Shown: positions 42,311-52,999, numbered from the stretch's first letter. The stretch: DNA of 64,000 nt from Lumbricus terrestris (GCA_949752735.1 OX457036.1:6512577-6576576), one strand, 5' to 3'. Translations and numbers: made by a program. The notes: generated from the letters alone by a model not told the origin.

Positions 42311-43195
42311 GCAATTATGGACATTTCAAAACAATGGACTTTTTAAAAGAACTGTCGCTTTTGTCTTTAATACACCATATTCATTGTTGTCACTAAAGTC
42401 TGTATTTCCTCGATCTATCGTGCTAAAATCTTATGTCATCTTAAAGTTTTTATTTCTATACTAAGCTAAATAGGCCCAGTCTTAGCGGGACTTTCTCTCT
42501 TTGGTGGGCCTGTTTTTTTCAATCATTCGATGTGACATCCTCTGCTTTGATCGCTTGTACTTTATTAATCTGCTACCTCACATGTCTTATAATTTGTTAT
42601 TAAATAAAGCATTTGTTTAAAAAATCCAGCTTCTATTTCACCGGCAAAAAAATCTCCTTTCAGCTTCAATTGTTCAAGCATTCGTCGGAACTCCCGCCGC
42701 TTTTTCGCATTTAAAAGACTCTTCATCGAGCTTACAAATCTCAAGCGTTCTTTTCTTGATCATATCTTCCATTTCTCATGCGTTCGCTTAATAAATCCAG
42801 CTCCAATTAAACCAGGAATATTTTCATCGATCCAGCTTCAATTAACGCAACAACAAGCCGTACATTCACTTTCTATTTCAGCAAGGATTTCGTCAATTTG
42901 TTTCACGCGTCGTATACACTGAACCGGAAATAGACTGCAAAACGCAAATGTTATTGCGCAATGGCGGCGCCAAAACGGCGGCGCCAAAAAGTCACGTACC
43001 GAGTGTTTGGGATGTAATTTATTTTTTGCAGATGCCAAAAAAATTTCAGGGCGAAACAAGTTAAGTTTTGAGTTTAGTCTATATGTGCAAGAAAATGCGG
43101 TGAATGATAACACATGTTTACTCCTTGTTTTTATTTATATCTTACTATATTTCATTCAGTAGTGGGAAGTATTTTATTTATTCTAGTCTTAAAAA

Positions 43196-43640
43196 GTCAT
43201 CAGTTTTTTGGGATGCTAAATTGAACACCTTTTTTTGAAAATTTCGCACGGAAGACTAAGAAGTCATCGCTCTTTTTAGGCGTAAAATTTAACACCTTTT
43301 TTAAGATTTCGCACGGATGACTACAAAAGTCATCAGTTTTTTGGGATGCCAAATTGAACACCTTTTTTGAAAATTTCGCACGGAAGACTAAAAAGTCATC
43401 ACTCTTTTTAGACGAAAAATTAAACACCTTTTTTAATATTTCGCACGGATGACTACAAAAAGTCATCAGTTTTTTGGGATGCGAAATTAAACACCTTTTT
43501 GGAAAATTTCGCATGGAAGACTAAAAAGTCATCACTCTTTTTAGACGAAAAATTAAACACCTTTTTAAAGATTTCGCACGGATGACCAAAAAATTTCATC
43601 AGTGTTTTGGGAAGGAAAATTGAACACCCTTTTTGAAGAT
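43196..43640. repeat. 133-bp dimeric tandem array inside the hAT element
   Basis: GTCATC recurs at 43196, 43263, 43329, 43395, 43462 and 43528, alternating between two unit types (CAGTTTTTTGGGATGC and CACTCTTTTTAGACG). That gives a higher-order period of 133 bp with about 3.3 copies. Each unit also holds ACACCTTTTTT and TTTCGCACGGA. The GTCATC core resembles the subterminal motif of the hAT MITEs at 44698 and 52440. Confidence 0.9.
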
Positions 43641-44097
43641 TTCCGGCGGATTACATAAAAAAGAACATCTAGTTTTCGAGAAAGAAGTTTTTAAGTAAAG
43701 TCTATATTTATTGAGACCTTATGGCACTCTTACAAGCACTGAAAAGTACAGCTAATTTGTTAAGATAACAGCTTAAAATGCTACCATTGCAATGTGAAAA
43801 TTCAAAAAGTTTCTGGTGGGGAGGGGCATATCCCCTCCCCACACCCCTCCCCTACCACTCTCGGCGCTGCGCGCCTCATGATTGTCTTCAGACGGTCAAT
43901 TATCTACCCCTCCGAAAACCTCAATTCCCCCAGAGGTGGGGGATAAATTAAACTCTGGTTTCGGCCAAAAACGACTAAAAAAGTTCATCAGATTTTTCGG
44001 CGAAAGATCAACGAAAAAATTTCCGACCCCAGCCCAAAAAATTTTTGGCCCCCCCCTTCGAAAATTCCTGGATCCGCCCTTGATTGGACTTGACAGT

Positions 44098-44170
44098 AAT
44101 CATTCATTCGGAAATTTATACAGCACCCCTTCAGAGAAAAAACTACCTAGAGGCGCTCCCGACTACAGCT
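44098..44170 (-). repeat. CR1/L2-type 3' end
   Basis: Minus strand: GGGAGCGCCTCTAGGTAG, then CTGAAGGGGTGCTGTATAAA and GAATGAATGATT tail. The remains of an L2 or L2-tailed SINE. Confidence 0.55.
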
Positions 44171-44326
44171 CCAGTGTGTATGACATTGCATGTATTGTGT
44201 TATGTCTGTGTGAAGACTATAATAATTGTGGAGTGTTGGAGTTTATGAAAGCAACGACGTGCAAATTTTGATGATGAACTGTTTATTATTACCATAGATT
44301 AGTCCATTAGGGGGAGGGGGCGGTAG

Positions 44327-44510
44327 CGCTTTGGTTAGCACACGCTAGCATGGAGAGCGAGAGATACCGAGATCGCGCTCCATAGGACGGACGTGCTTTG
44401 TAGGCTATTAGCGCCGTGTGTTGCAGGCTGTCTGTTCTGTCAGTAATAAAGATTTCCACAAATGAAGCAAGTAAGCAAGTAAGTAGTAAGTAAGAGTTAC
44501 CTCGTAGTCC
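44327..44510 (+). repeat. tRNA-derived SINE, copy 2
   Basis: A-box-like CGGTAGCGCTTTGGTTAGC and B-box-like GAGATCGCGCTCC lie about 50 nt apart. The body has GGCTATTAGCGCCG and GCAGGCTGTCTGTTCTGTCAG, and the tail has AAGT units. Same family as 2416 and 50320. Confidence 0.7.
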
Positions 44511-44538
44511 AAACTTACTGCGGTGAATTTTATGAGAA

Positions 44539-44602
44539 TTTAAAATGTCGCCGTCGCGACAAATGAATTATAATTCATTTGTCGCGACGGCGACATTTTA
44601 AA
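44539..44602. repeat. 64-bp perfect palindrome with TTAA at both ends
   Basis: The two 32-nt halves are exact reverse complements with no loop, centred between 44570 and 44571. The ends read TTTAAAATGTCGCCG and CGGCGACATTTTAAA, and TCGCGA occurs once in each arm. TTAA at both ends would fit a tiny TTAA-type element, but this is an inference. Confidence 0.95.
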
Positions 44603-44697
44603 CGTCATTAAAATGTGAAGGATTAAAGTATATTGTTGAGTGCGCACCATAACACACTGAAGAGAAGTCGGTCAGCACGGACACAGAATGGCTTCCC

Positions 44698-45102
44698 CAT
44701 AGGCGGAGTCCTGGGCCGAGACTTGGGGGGACGGAAAGACGCGCGATTTTCCGATGGACGAATGGCTGAGTGTCACAGAAAAATTTACATCTTTTTCCCG
44801 GCCAAAATATCTGACGACCGGCGAAATATCGAAAAATTTATATTTTCGCCGCGAAAAAGTTGATGACTTTTTTTTAGTCATCCAGCCAAATCTCGACGAT
44901 ATTTTCTAAATTCGCCGCCAAAAAAGTTGATGACCTTTTTCTATTTTCGCCGCCAAATAAGTTGACCTTTTTTTCTTTTTTTTAAGTCTTGACGCTAAAC
45001 GATTGGGGGGGGGGGGGGGGGGACAAATGCATGGGCCGTCCTTCCAACGCCTCCATTGGGGGGACCGTCCCCTTGTTCCCCCCTCTTAGGTCTCCGCCCA
45101 TG
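44698..45102. mobile_element. hAT-type MITE, family B copy 1
   Basis: Ends CATAGGCGGAGTCC and GGTCTCCGCCCATG are inverted repeats. Perfect 8-bp target duplications GGCTTCCC lie at 44690-44697 and 45103-45110. It contains TTGATGACTTTTTTTAGTCA and an 18-G run (45005-45022). Related to 52440-52901. No ORF. Confidence 0.93.
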
Positions 45103-45619
45103 GGCTTCCCGCAAACCTCCCAAAAAGTAGATTCGGATTTTCATTCTCCAGGAGCACGTGATGACCGCCACGAATGGGTGCCACACAGTTAAATTTTATT
45201 TCCCTATGACCATCAGTTCACCATAATCATAATTGTCGCGTTCATGATTATGAATTCGAATGAGTAATAATTATTATTTAGAATCACATAACTCTTTAGG
45301 GCGTGTATATGAGTATCATAAGATATTAAGCAAATTGCAACGACAATCGGCTCCACGGCCTTCGTTACTCCGCACCGTTTGCATCCAAGGACTGTTTATG
45401 CACAAGACTGAAATCTACTTATTTAATATCGTTGTACAAGTTGTTGGACGACGTTCGGGACCCCGGAAATTTTCACATCTTGTTTACAAAATAAAAGCAT
45501 TCAACTCATAACATTTGCTAAAGTAGATTGATGAACAATTATTTTTGCAAAACAAAAACTACCTTTGTAGACTCAATACATAATCTTTAGCACAAGTGAC
45601 AGAATTGAAGTGGGACAAC

Positions 45620-45864
45620 ATAATTAAGTGAGTTGAGAGTGACATGGACGAATCCAAAATATTCACCAGATTCCAATACTGCAACACAGAGTCCTTGGTT
45701 TGCACCTATGGTCATAACCGGCACTATAGACACCTTAAAATCGTATTTAACCAATATTATATATATGTCATTTTCTTTAACGCTGTGTTGTTTTGCAAAA
45801 ATGAGTGAATCACAGGCTAAACAATAATATTGTAATAAGACGGAAACTTACAAAAGAAAATATA
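45620..45864. repeat. Duplicated promoter locus, copy 1 (copy 2 at 47220-47430)
   Basis: Shared blocks: CAACACAGAGTCCTTGGTTTG (here) and AACACAGAGACCTTGGTTTG, CATAACCGGC, the module, ATGAGTGAATCACA and AACTTACAAAAGAAAATAT. In copy 1 a TTAA-type MITE follows immediately; copy 2 shows the empty site. Confidence 0.7.
45730..45766 (+). promoter_or_regulatory. ACACC-TATA promoter-like module
   Basis: ACACCTTAAAATCGTATTTA is followed after 28 nt by TATATATATG. Its flanks recur at 47296. A gap of 10-12 nt separates the extended box from TATA. Confidence 0.55.
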
Positions 45865-45868
45865 TTAA

Positions 45869-46880
45869 CTCTTTCGCGGCGAATGGGGTCGATTGTGACC
45901 CCATAACAAAAACGCACCCTTTTCTCGGATAATGTTGATATATTTAGAATTCTATTTATATATTTCGCTTGGGGACATGCAGACGGATCAGAAAATACCC
46001 TAACATAGGTTCCCCCAATGGTTTGATGAAGTTATAAACTAAAACTATGGCCGTAAGTTTGTGAAAATTTACATCCAGCCATGTATATACTTTCGTCCGC
46101 GCCTGCGGATTCTTAGGCGTTGACCATTTCGCTGTAATTATCTCTTTTCATCAGCCAAGTTCAGACAAAATTAATTATATCGTTCAACAAATGCTATAAT
46201 AAGGTCTCAAGCAAATATTCTAGATATTGCAAAGGTTTCGGGAATTGAAGACCGCGCATTTACCAATCGTCGATCAGACCATGCCGAACTCATCATAGAT
46301 TAGGAAAAACATTAGCTCATTTGATCACTTCTCTGTAGCTTATTTGCTTTTTATTTAGGCCTATTTGCCTAGTTAGAAACAAAATTTATCACTCAAGCAA
46401 GTTTTGTAGAGGATCTATAAAGAAATTCTCTACGTTTGGACATTTTCGGGGGAAAATACGACGACATCTCTGCAGGCCTAATATTTTGTTGATTTTAGCG
46501 TCTCTTCTAAGGGGAAGTAATATAAAAACATTTTAAAATTAAATTCACAATTTTTTTGGCCTTTCACTGTTTCCTACAAGCTTGTCATACAAGTAGCTAC
46601 TTTTAGCAGTGTTTGCATTACATTTTATTTTGCTAGTAGATTTTTAATTAATTTCTAATGTTATAAATTTAATTTTTATTTTTAATAATATTTAATATAT
46701 TTATAGATTTTAAGAAAAAAACGTCAATTGATCTGCTTTTTCAAGACAGAATATTGTTGAACGATCAAATACGAACAAAATGATATAAGACATGTCAATA
46801 TTTTCACAGACTTTAAGTGTTTTTCTTTATATGAACAAATTATGGTTATATTTATGAAAAACAACTTAGCTGCCAAAGAG
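45869..46880. mobile_element. piggyBac-like non-autonomous element (TTAA target)
   Basis: TTAA at 45865-45868 and 46881-46884 flank ends CTCTTTCGCGGCGAA and GCTGCCAAAGAG (right end reversed: CTCTTTGGCAGC). A subterminal hairpin GGGGTCGATTGTGACCCC lies at 45886. The paralogous locus at 47424-47440 (AAATATCTTAATGCGATGC) is the empty site. AT-rich interior; no transposase. Confidence 0.85.
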
Positions 46881-47038
46881 TTAAGGTGATGCAAGAGTAA
46901 AGGAGAGGCAAGATCAGGAAAAATAAGCATCAACTGCGAAAGAGTTTTCCACATATTTCTTCGTGTAATTTGGAAGCTTGCTTGTTTCAGCCCTAGAACA
47001 TATATAGTTCACCATTGAAATCAATGATGTTCTCCGTA

Positions 47039-47073
47039 TTTATACAGCTTTGTAAGACAAGTTTTAAAGGTGT
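47039..47073 (-). promoter_or_regulatory. ACACC-TATA promoter-like module
   Basis: ACACCTTTAAAACTTG is followed after 27 nt by TGTATAAATACGG. Paralogue of 6773 and 7094. Confidence 0.5.
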
Positions 47074-47295
47074 GAGTTCTGAATCACTGTGCAGCAGATA
47101 TTGTTTCTTTTGGTACGATTAACTTTCGTATTGCCCTTTCTCCAAACTAAAAGCTTTTTTGAACTGATTTAGAAAAGATAAACATCAAATAGTTAGATCA
47201 CGTTGTCTCGCAACATTGTTATTTGAAAGTTTGTGGGACAGTTTGTGTAACACAGAGACCTTGGTTTGCACCTATGTTCATAACCGGCCCGGTAG

Positions 47296-47333
47296 ACACC
47301 TTAAAAATTGTATTTAACGAAGGCTATATAAAA
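47296..47333 (+). promoter_or_regulatory. ACACC-TATA promoter-like module
   Basis: ACACCTTAAAAATTG is followed after 29 nt by TATATAAAAGC, one of the best TATA matches in the window. Confidence 0.55.
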
Positions 47334-47735
47334 GCGATTTTCATTCTCGCTCTGTTCTTTTCAAACAAATGAGTGAATCACAAGCTAAATAACATTGTAA
47401 TTAGAGGGAAACTTACAAAAGAAAATATCTTAATGCGATGCTTTGGGTAAGGAACAAAAAGAAAAGGAGACTCACGATCAGGAAAATAAGCATGAATGTA
47501 AATATTTTCCGTTGTTTCACGACAACCTATATATTATATAATGGCAGCCTGAGCTGTCGGCTGACTTCATCGACCCGAGTCTGGTTGAGGCGGAACTGTG
47601 AGCACGCAATCCTGAAATAGCGATGTGATGCAGGGCGAGGTGTCGCAGCCCCAATTGAAAGTCATAGCCTATATTTATAATGCGCCAGAAATTATTTGAC
47701 TGATTAAACTCCCTGGTTTGACGCCAGTCTGATAA

Positions 47736-47774
47736 ACACCCTTCTTTATAATACTGCACTTAGTGTATACAAAT
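47736..47774 (+). promoter_or_regulatory. ACACC-TATA promoter-like module
   Basis: ACACCCTTCTTTATAATAC is followed after 30 nt by TATACAAAT. Confidence 0.35.
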
Positions 47775-47934
47775 ATTAACACGCTCGTCAGCGGCCCAAC
47801 GGACGGCAAATGGCGTATTGACGCATTGATAACGGCAAACCGCAGAGCATTCTATTAGAAGGTTCTGGTAAACTGCAGAATATCCGCCGGGAAAGGAAGG
47901 AAACTCGAGGACCCGTTAGTGTCGTGTCCTACTG

Positions 47935-47966
47935 ATACCTTCAAAAACGGATTTTTTTTTATATGA
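47935..47966 (+). promoter_or_regulatory. Variant ATACC-TATA module
   Basis: ATACCTTCAAAAACGG is followed after 25 nt by TATATGAC across a T9 run. The box is off-consensus. Confidence 0.25.
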
Positions 47967-48067
47967 CACACAGATTGCTCTGTTTTGCTCTATATGGAAG
48001 TTTAAAAATTATATGTGATGCTGCTAAGCACAAATAATTATGTTATTTTGGCTTCAGAGTGGCTCTA

Positions 48068-48843
48068 CAGGGTGGGCCATAAAAAAGTAACCCCTACGGT
48101 TTTTATCCCATATCTTGGCCAAACATACGAATTTTTAAATGAAACTTTACAGTCTTAAAGGCAATTCATATTTACGTACAATGGTCAAATTTCAACAAAA
48201 TATTTCAAACAGAACATAAGTTATATCACTTTTAGCAAGGCCACCCCTCGTTTTTTGACGATTCAAAAACGTAACGCAACAAAAAGTAGGTTTTTGCCAA
48301 TATCTTGGCCAAAAGTAAGAATTTCGAAATGAAATTTTACAGGTTTATAGACAATTCATATTTACATATGTTGGCCAGATTTCATAAAAATATTTCAAAC
48401 GGAACAAAGGTTATATCACTTTTAGTGAGGCCACCCTACGTTTTTTGATGATTCAAAAAAGTCAGAAAACAATAGGTGGCCTCACTAAAAGTGGTATAAC
48501 TTTTGTTGGGTTTGAAATATTTTGATGAAATCTGGCTATCATTTGTAAATATGATCTGTCTTTAATCCTGTAAAATTTCATTTCGATATTCTTACTTCTG
48601 ACCAAGATATTAGCAAAAAACCAATTTTTGTTGCGTTTCGTTTTTTAATCGTCAAAAAACGAGGGGTGGCCTCGCTAAAAGTGGCATAACTTTTGTCCTG
48701 TTTGAAGTAATTTGTTGAAATTTGACCATTGTACGTAAATATGAATTGCCTTTAAGACTGTAAAGTTTCATTTAAAAATTCTTATGTTTGGCCAAGATAT
48801 GGGATAAAAACCGTAGGGGGTTACTTTTTTATGGCCCACCCTG
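48068..48843. mobile_element. Mariner-like foldback MITE with four-unit structure
   Basis: CAGGGTGGGCCATAAAAAAG at the left is the reverse complement of the right end, and the element is flanked by TA (48066-48067 and 48844-48845). Almost the whole 776 bp is one inverted repeat. Each arm also holds two direct copies of a roughly 190-bp unit (ATCTTGGCCAAA, AATTCATATTTAC, ATATTTCAAAC, TATATCACTTTTAG, GGCCACCC). The order is unit-unit then inverted unit-unit. No transposase. Confidence 0.92.
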
Positions 48844-48859
48844 TATATAATAATACAAC

Positions 48860-49345
48860 ATCAGCACCAACGTCGATCACGACCTTTACTCCCCCCCTAT
48901 AACTTACGTCACTATAATATACATCATCCATTCTCTCTGCAAGCAGGGCATTCAAAAAAATCCTATGGTCATCTTTTCGGTGTCGCGTTACAGAGTCTCC
49001 CTCGAAGACGCCCAGACTATCATCGAAATAGATTCTTCCTCCTGAATCTGCTCCAGAATAAATTCACCCCCTCCCAATACCATATTCTGAAATATAGTCT
49101 CCTGGTGTGAGAATATTATTTTCATCACCCGCTGAAATAAAGACTCCTCCGGGAGGCCAACAAAAATCGAGCGACAATGTTCTGTTCCACGTGTGAAAAT
49201 ACAGATAGCCATTGAAAAGATTTTTATATAATTTAATTGACGATGCAGCTTTTGTAATCAATAGAAACCATTATAGCAGTGGAATAGTATTATGCACGAC
49301 GTCATATAAAAACACTGGTATCAACTCGAGTCATTAGCGTAATTT
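48860..49345. other. Non-coding stretch
   Basis: No gene supported. The overlapping minus-strand frames of 65-74 codons near 48988-49261 have no recognisable motif. Confidence 0.4.
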
Positions 49346-49351
49346 CATTAA

Positions 49352-49388
49352 ACACCTTTATATTGGTGAGACAACGCCTATTTTAAAT
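49352..49388 (+). promoter_or_regulatory. ACACC-TATA promoter-like module
   Basis: ACACCTTTATATTGGTG is followed after 27 nt by TATTTTAAATTATAT. The box and its left flank resemble the module at 40283 (TAAACACCTTTATA). Confidence 0.4.
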
Positions 49389-49409
49389 TATATATCCAAA
49401 TAATTTTCA

Positions 49410-50230
49410 TAATAATAATGTCGAAAGATATCCCACGTCCTGCTCGCATGGGTCCAATGTAGCCTAGTAATCCAATTTCTCCTCCGTCAAGCGCATTCTG
49501 GCGATGAAGACTTTACAAGACGTCTCCAAGTTCTCTGGTCTTATCCACCGCTTTTCGTATGTCCATGCCCTGCGTTGCTAGGGGTCTTCCATCACGTTCT
49601 TCATCCATGTCTTTGTTGGTCTTCCTCTGCTTCTCTTCCCCTCTGTTTGTCCACACAACACTGTCGCTGGTAGCCTTTTCTCCTCCATCCCTGTAACATG
49701 TCCGAGCCAAGTCAGTCTTCTCGTCCTGCTTCTGTCAATTACTTTTCTTTTTGTCCAGTTTCCTCCCGATTTATTTCATTGCGTATCTTTTCTATCCTCG
49801 TTCTTCTCAGTATTCCTCTTAGCCAGCTCATCTCCGCCACCAGAAGTCTTCTTTCGTCTTCTTTTCTCAGGCACCAGCATTCTGAGCCATATAGCAGCAC
49901 TGGTATAACCAGAGATTCATACAGCCTTACTTTGGTTCTTGTCGATATGTTGTTTGATCTCCATAGCCTGCTGAGTCTGATAAACGTTGCTGAAGCCAGG
50001 CTAATTCTGCGTTTTATGTCTTTTGTGCATTGGGCATCTTCAGTTACCAAGCCCCCCCCAAGTACACGAATTCCGTTACCTGCGTGGTTCGCCCTCCAGT
50101 CTTATTTCGGATATTCTCATGTTGTTTTCATATACTCATTGTCTTGGTCTTTTGGCTTTTATTTTGAGTCCAAATCTTTGACTACTGTCATGCCCTTTTC
50201 AGTCAGCGTTTGTAGGTGATCTGGGTCTTG
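49410..50230 (-). pseudogene. Non-LTR retrotransposon RT C-terminus (RTE-like), decayed
   Basis: A 103-codon minus-strand frame (49739-50050) reads IKRRISLASATFIRLSRLW, SLVIPVLLYGSECWCLR and MSWLRGILRRTRIEKIRNE, the post-RT region typical of RTE/BovB-type and related elements. Downstream, broken frames keep RLTWLGHV-like and GRPTKTW-like pieces. Upstream, translation up to EFVYLG needs frame corrections. The 3' end carries an ATT-rich tail near 49420. Multiple shifts; inactive. Confidence 0.8.
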
Positions 50231-50319
50231 GGCCTAGTAGGCTAATAATTTTCGTTTATTCAACAATCTATTTGACAGACCGCAACCAGTTACAGTGTGC
50301 AATTATGCAGTTGAAACGG

Positions 50320-50530
50320 TTTACAGGAACTCAGATTACATAATACATAAAACTGAACTACTAACAGAGCAGACAGCCTGCAATAATTAATCGGCGCTAA
50401 TAGTAACCTACACAGCATGCCCGCCCAATGTAATACGGGGCGCGAACTCGTTACCTCTCGCTCTCCAGCCACCGTGTTAAGCGTGCTACCCATTGCTCTA
50501 CATATTATAAGGTAATAGGTCATCGAATGA
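50320..50530 (-). repeat. tRNA-derived SINE, copy 3
   Basis: Minus strand: GTAGAGCAATGGGTAGCACGC (A-box region), GAGTTCGCGCCCC (B box), CTATTAGCGCCGATTAAT and TTGCAGGCTGTCTGCTCTG. The best-preserved tRNA-like head of the three copies. Confidence 0.75.
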
Positions 50531-50599
50531 GAAGTCGTATTGATAATATTGTAGCCTACCGGTTAATAATAAAGTACGGTAAGTTGTTTAAATTACCTT

Positions 50600-50735
50600 C
50601 ACCCAACCATTGCCGTGGCTGGGCTGGCAGCGCCTCTGAGTAGTTTCTTGAAGGGACGCTATATAAAGGCCAATAATTAATGAATGAATGAATGAATGAA
50701 TGAATGAATGAATGAATGAATGAATGAATGAACCA
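50600..50735 (+). repeat. CR1/L2-type 3' end with (TGAA)n tail
   Basis: CAGCGCCTCTGAGTAG, CTTGAAGGGACGCTATATAAAGG and then about 12 TGAA units. No coding part remains. It could be L2 or an L2-tailed SINE. Confidence 0.65.
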
Positions 50736-50874
50736 TAGCCTATAGACTGCCTAACCATGTATAACACTACAGTAAGCATAATTATTGCATATGCTAGATA
50801 TTACAATGCGTGTGCATTTGATTTTGTTAAACTGATCTTACATAGCAGTAAGTGTCTGTTTTGCTGCAGTTTAA

Positions 50875-52395
50875 CCTTCATCCTACCAACACATTTTACA
50901 TACGTTGTTTACCAACTGTCGGACCCCAAACATATATACATTCATACTTGTATATATATACACACAAACATACATATATAATTGCATGTATGTATGTATA
51001 TATGTAGTCTATGCATGTAAGTATGCATGTCTGTATAATTGCATGTATGTATGTATGTTTGTAGGTAAGTATGTATGCATGCAGTGGTGCATGTATGTTT
51101 AATATGCATGTATAGTAATATTATGTATGTGCCTGTGAATGTATGTATGCATGTATGTACATGTATGTATCTATGTATGCATGTACATGTATATGTATCA
51201 TACATACATACATACCAACATACAGACACACATTACATACACACATACATAATGTATATATGTATGTACATACATACATACCTACACATGTATATATTGT
51301 ATGTATGCATGTATGTATGCTTGTATGTATGTGCTGTATGTATGTATTGTATGTATGTGCCATACATACAATACATACATACATGTATTCATGTATGATA
51401 CATACAAGTACATATATACAAACATACATACATACGTACATACATACATTATGTATGTTTGTATGATGATGTATGTATGTATGTATTGTATGCATTGTAT
51501 GTATGTATTGTATGTATGTATGTATTGTATGTATGTATGCATGTATGTGTGTATGTATTTATGCATGCATATATGTATGTATGTATGCATATATGTCAGC
51601 AGTATGTATGCATGAATGTCTATATGTATGCACGAATGTGTGAATACCTAAATGTATGCATATATGTACGTATGTATATAACCACGTTCGCACATACATA
51701 CATACATGCATACATACATACATGTATGCATACACACACATAAATACAAACATACATTCATTCATGCATACATCTATATACATACATGATGAGCAAACAA
51801 TTGTCCAACATGCAGGTATTCGTGTATGAATGTATGCATGTATGTTTGTATGTATGTATGTATGCTTGTGTGTATGTTTGTATGTGTGCATATTTGCATG
51901 TATTCGTGCCTGAATATATGTTAGTATTCAGCATGCATGTATGCATGCATGTAGTTTTGCTTTTATGTACATACATTCGTGATATATGAATGTGTGCATT
52001 TATGTTTGTATGTATGTTTGTGTGTATGTTTGTATGTTTGTATGCATGTATTTTTGGGTTATGTACATATATAACATTACCTTGACGAATTGTCCTTTGA
52101 AAAACAGTCCTAGAACCAAAATCTTGTAGTGCAGAGTTGCAGAAATCCAGCTCTGCATTGGCTGAAAAGCTCATGCGTAAGCTGTTTTACGTTGGGGTCC
52201 GTTCGGACCCCAACAGAATTTTTTTTTTTTTAAATTCAAACTAATTTTTTCCAAAAATGTAACTACAGCATATCATGTAGGACAGACCTATAGACAAATT
52301 CATAAAATGCCGACTCTTAATCATTTATCGAAAAAAAGTTGCACAGCAGTTTATGTGCTTGGGGTCCGAACGGACCCCACTTGGTAGGATGAGGG
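50875..52395. mobile_element. piggyBac-like MITE swollen by a microsatellite
   Basis: TTAA at 50871-50874 and 52396-52399 flank ends CCTTCATCCTACCAA and TTGGTAGGATGAGGG, imperfect inverted repeats. Hairpins GGGGTCCGTTCGGACCCC (52194) and GGGGTCCGAACGGACCCC (52361) lie near the right end, and GTCGGACCCC near the left. Over 70% of the element is ATGT microsatellite. Confidence 0.8.
50930..52055. repeat. (ATGT)n / (ACAT)n microsatellite, about 1.1 kb
   Basis: Imperfect ATGT units that switch strand several times (ATGT runs around 51000, 51300, 51500; ACAT runs around 51200, 51400, 51700). Such switches allow hairpins. The Tyr/Met/Cys/His-rich frames on both strands are not genes. Confidence 0.95.
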
Positions 52396-52439
52396 TTAAC
52401 AACATTGCGTCATACCACTGATGCTTTTGCGTCACTCGC

Positions 52440-52901
52440 CATGGGGATAGACTTGGTCTGCAACTTGCGGAAGGCGAACGAGTGGCCGAAGGAAGGTCGC
52501 GAGATTTTGGGCGGACAAATGGCTAAGTCGCCGACGAAATTTTCCATCTTTTTGCCGAACAAAATTTCTGCACACTTTTTTTAGTCATTTTACCGAAAAC
52601 TCCAGGAAAAAATAACATTTTTGTCTGTCAAAAATTTGATATCTTTTTAGTCATCTGGTCGAAATTTCCCCAAATTCTATATTTTCCATCACAAAATAGC
52701 TGATGTCCTTTTTTAGTCATTTCGTTATTTGTTCGAAGGGGATCTCTTCTTCTAACGTTATAACCGTTACAATGTCACCAATGTATTCGTGAAGTGTACA
52801 TGTCCTAACACTTCACGATTAGGGGGACAAATGCATGGTAGGTCCCCCACCACATACATTCAGGGAGACCGTCCCTCTGTATCCTCAAGTCTCCGCCCAT
52901 G
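52440..52901. mobile_element. hAT-type MITE, family B copy 2
   Basis: Left end CATGGGGATAGACTTGG; right end CAAGTCTCCGCCCATG. Target duplications TCACTCGC (52432-52439) and TCATTCGC (52902-52909) differ at one base. The interior matches 44698-45102 (GACAAATGCATGG, GGGAGACCGTCCC, repeated TTTTTAGTCAT). Confidence 0.9.
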
Positions 52902-52999
52902 TCATTCGCCTCCCTTAACCAAACTTTGGGCTGGCACTGTTAAAGTACAAACCTCGGCGGAGTTGTAAGTGAATGTTTTTAGTTCAGACTCACAATGCT

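Larger units (their letters stand above)
40474..44082. mobile_element. 3.6 kb non-autonomous hAT-like element carrying minisatellites
   Basis: Left end CAGGGGCGGATCCAGG; right end CCTGGATCCGCCCTTG, its imperfect inverted repeat. Perfect 8-bp target duplications ATTGGACT lie at 40466-40473 and 44083-44090. It has no transposase. It contains a segment like the MITEs at 54.5-55.1 kb (GGCAGGGCTTTTTTTAACG at 41046), a 1.1 kb array of two-orientation repeats and a 133-bp-period array. Size and content are unusual for a MITE. A nested or composite origin is likely. Confidence 0.88.

Noticed and set aside
50905..52174. Overlapping Tyr/Met/Cys/His-rich frames on both strands
   Set aside because: They come from the ATGT microsatellite.
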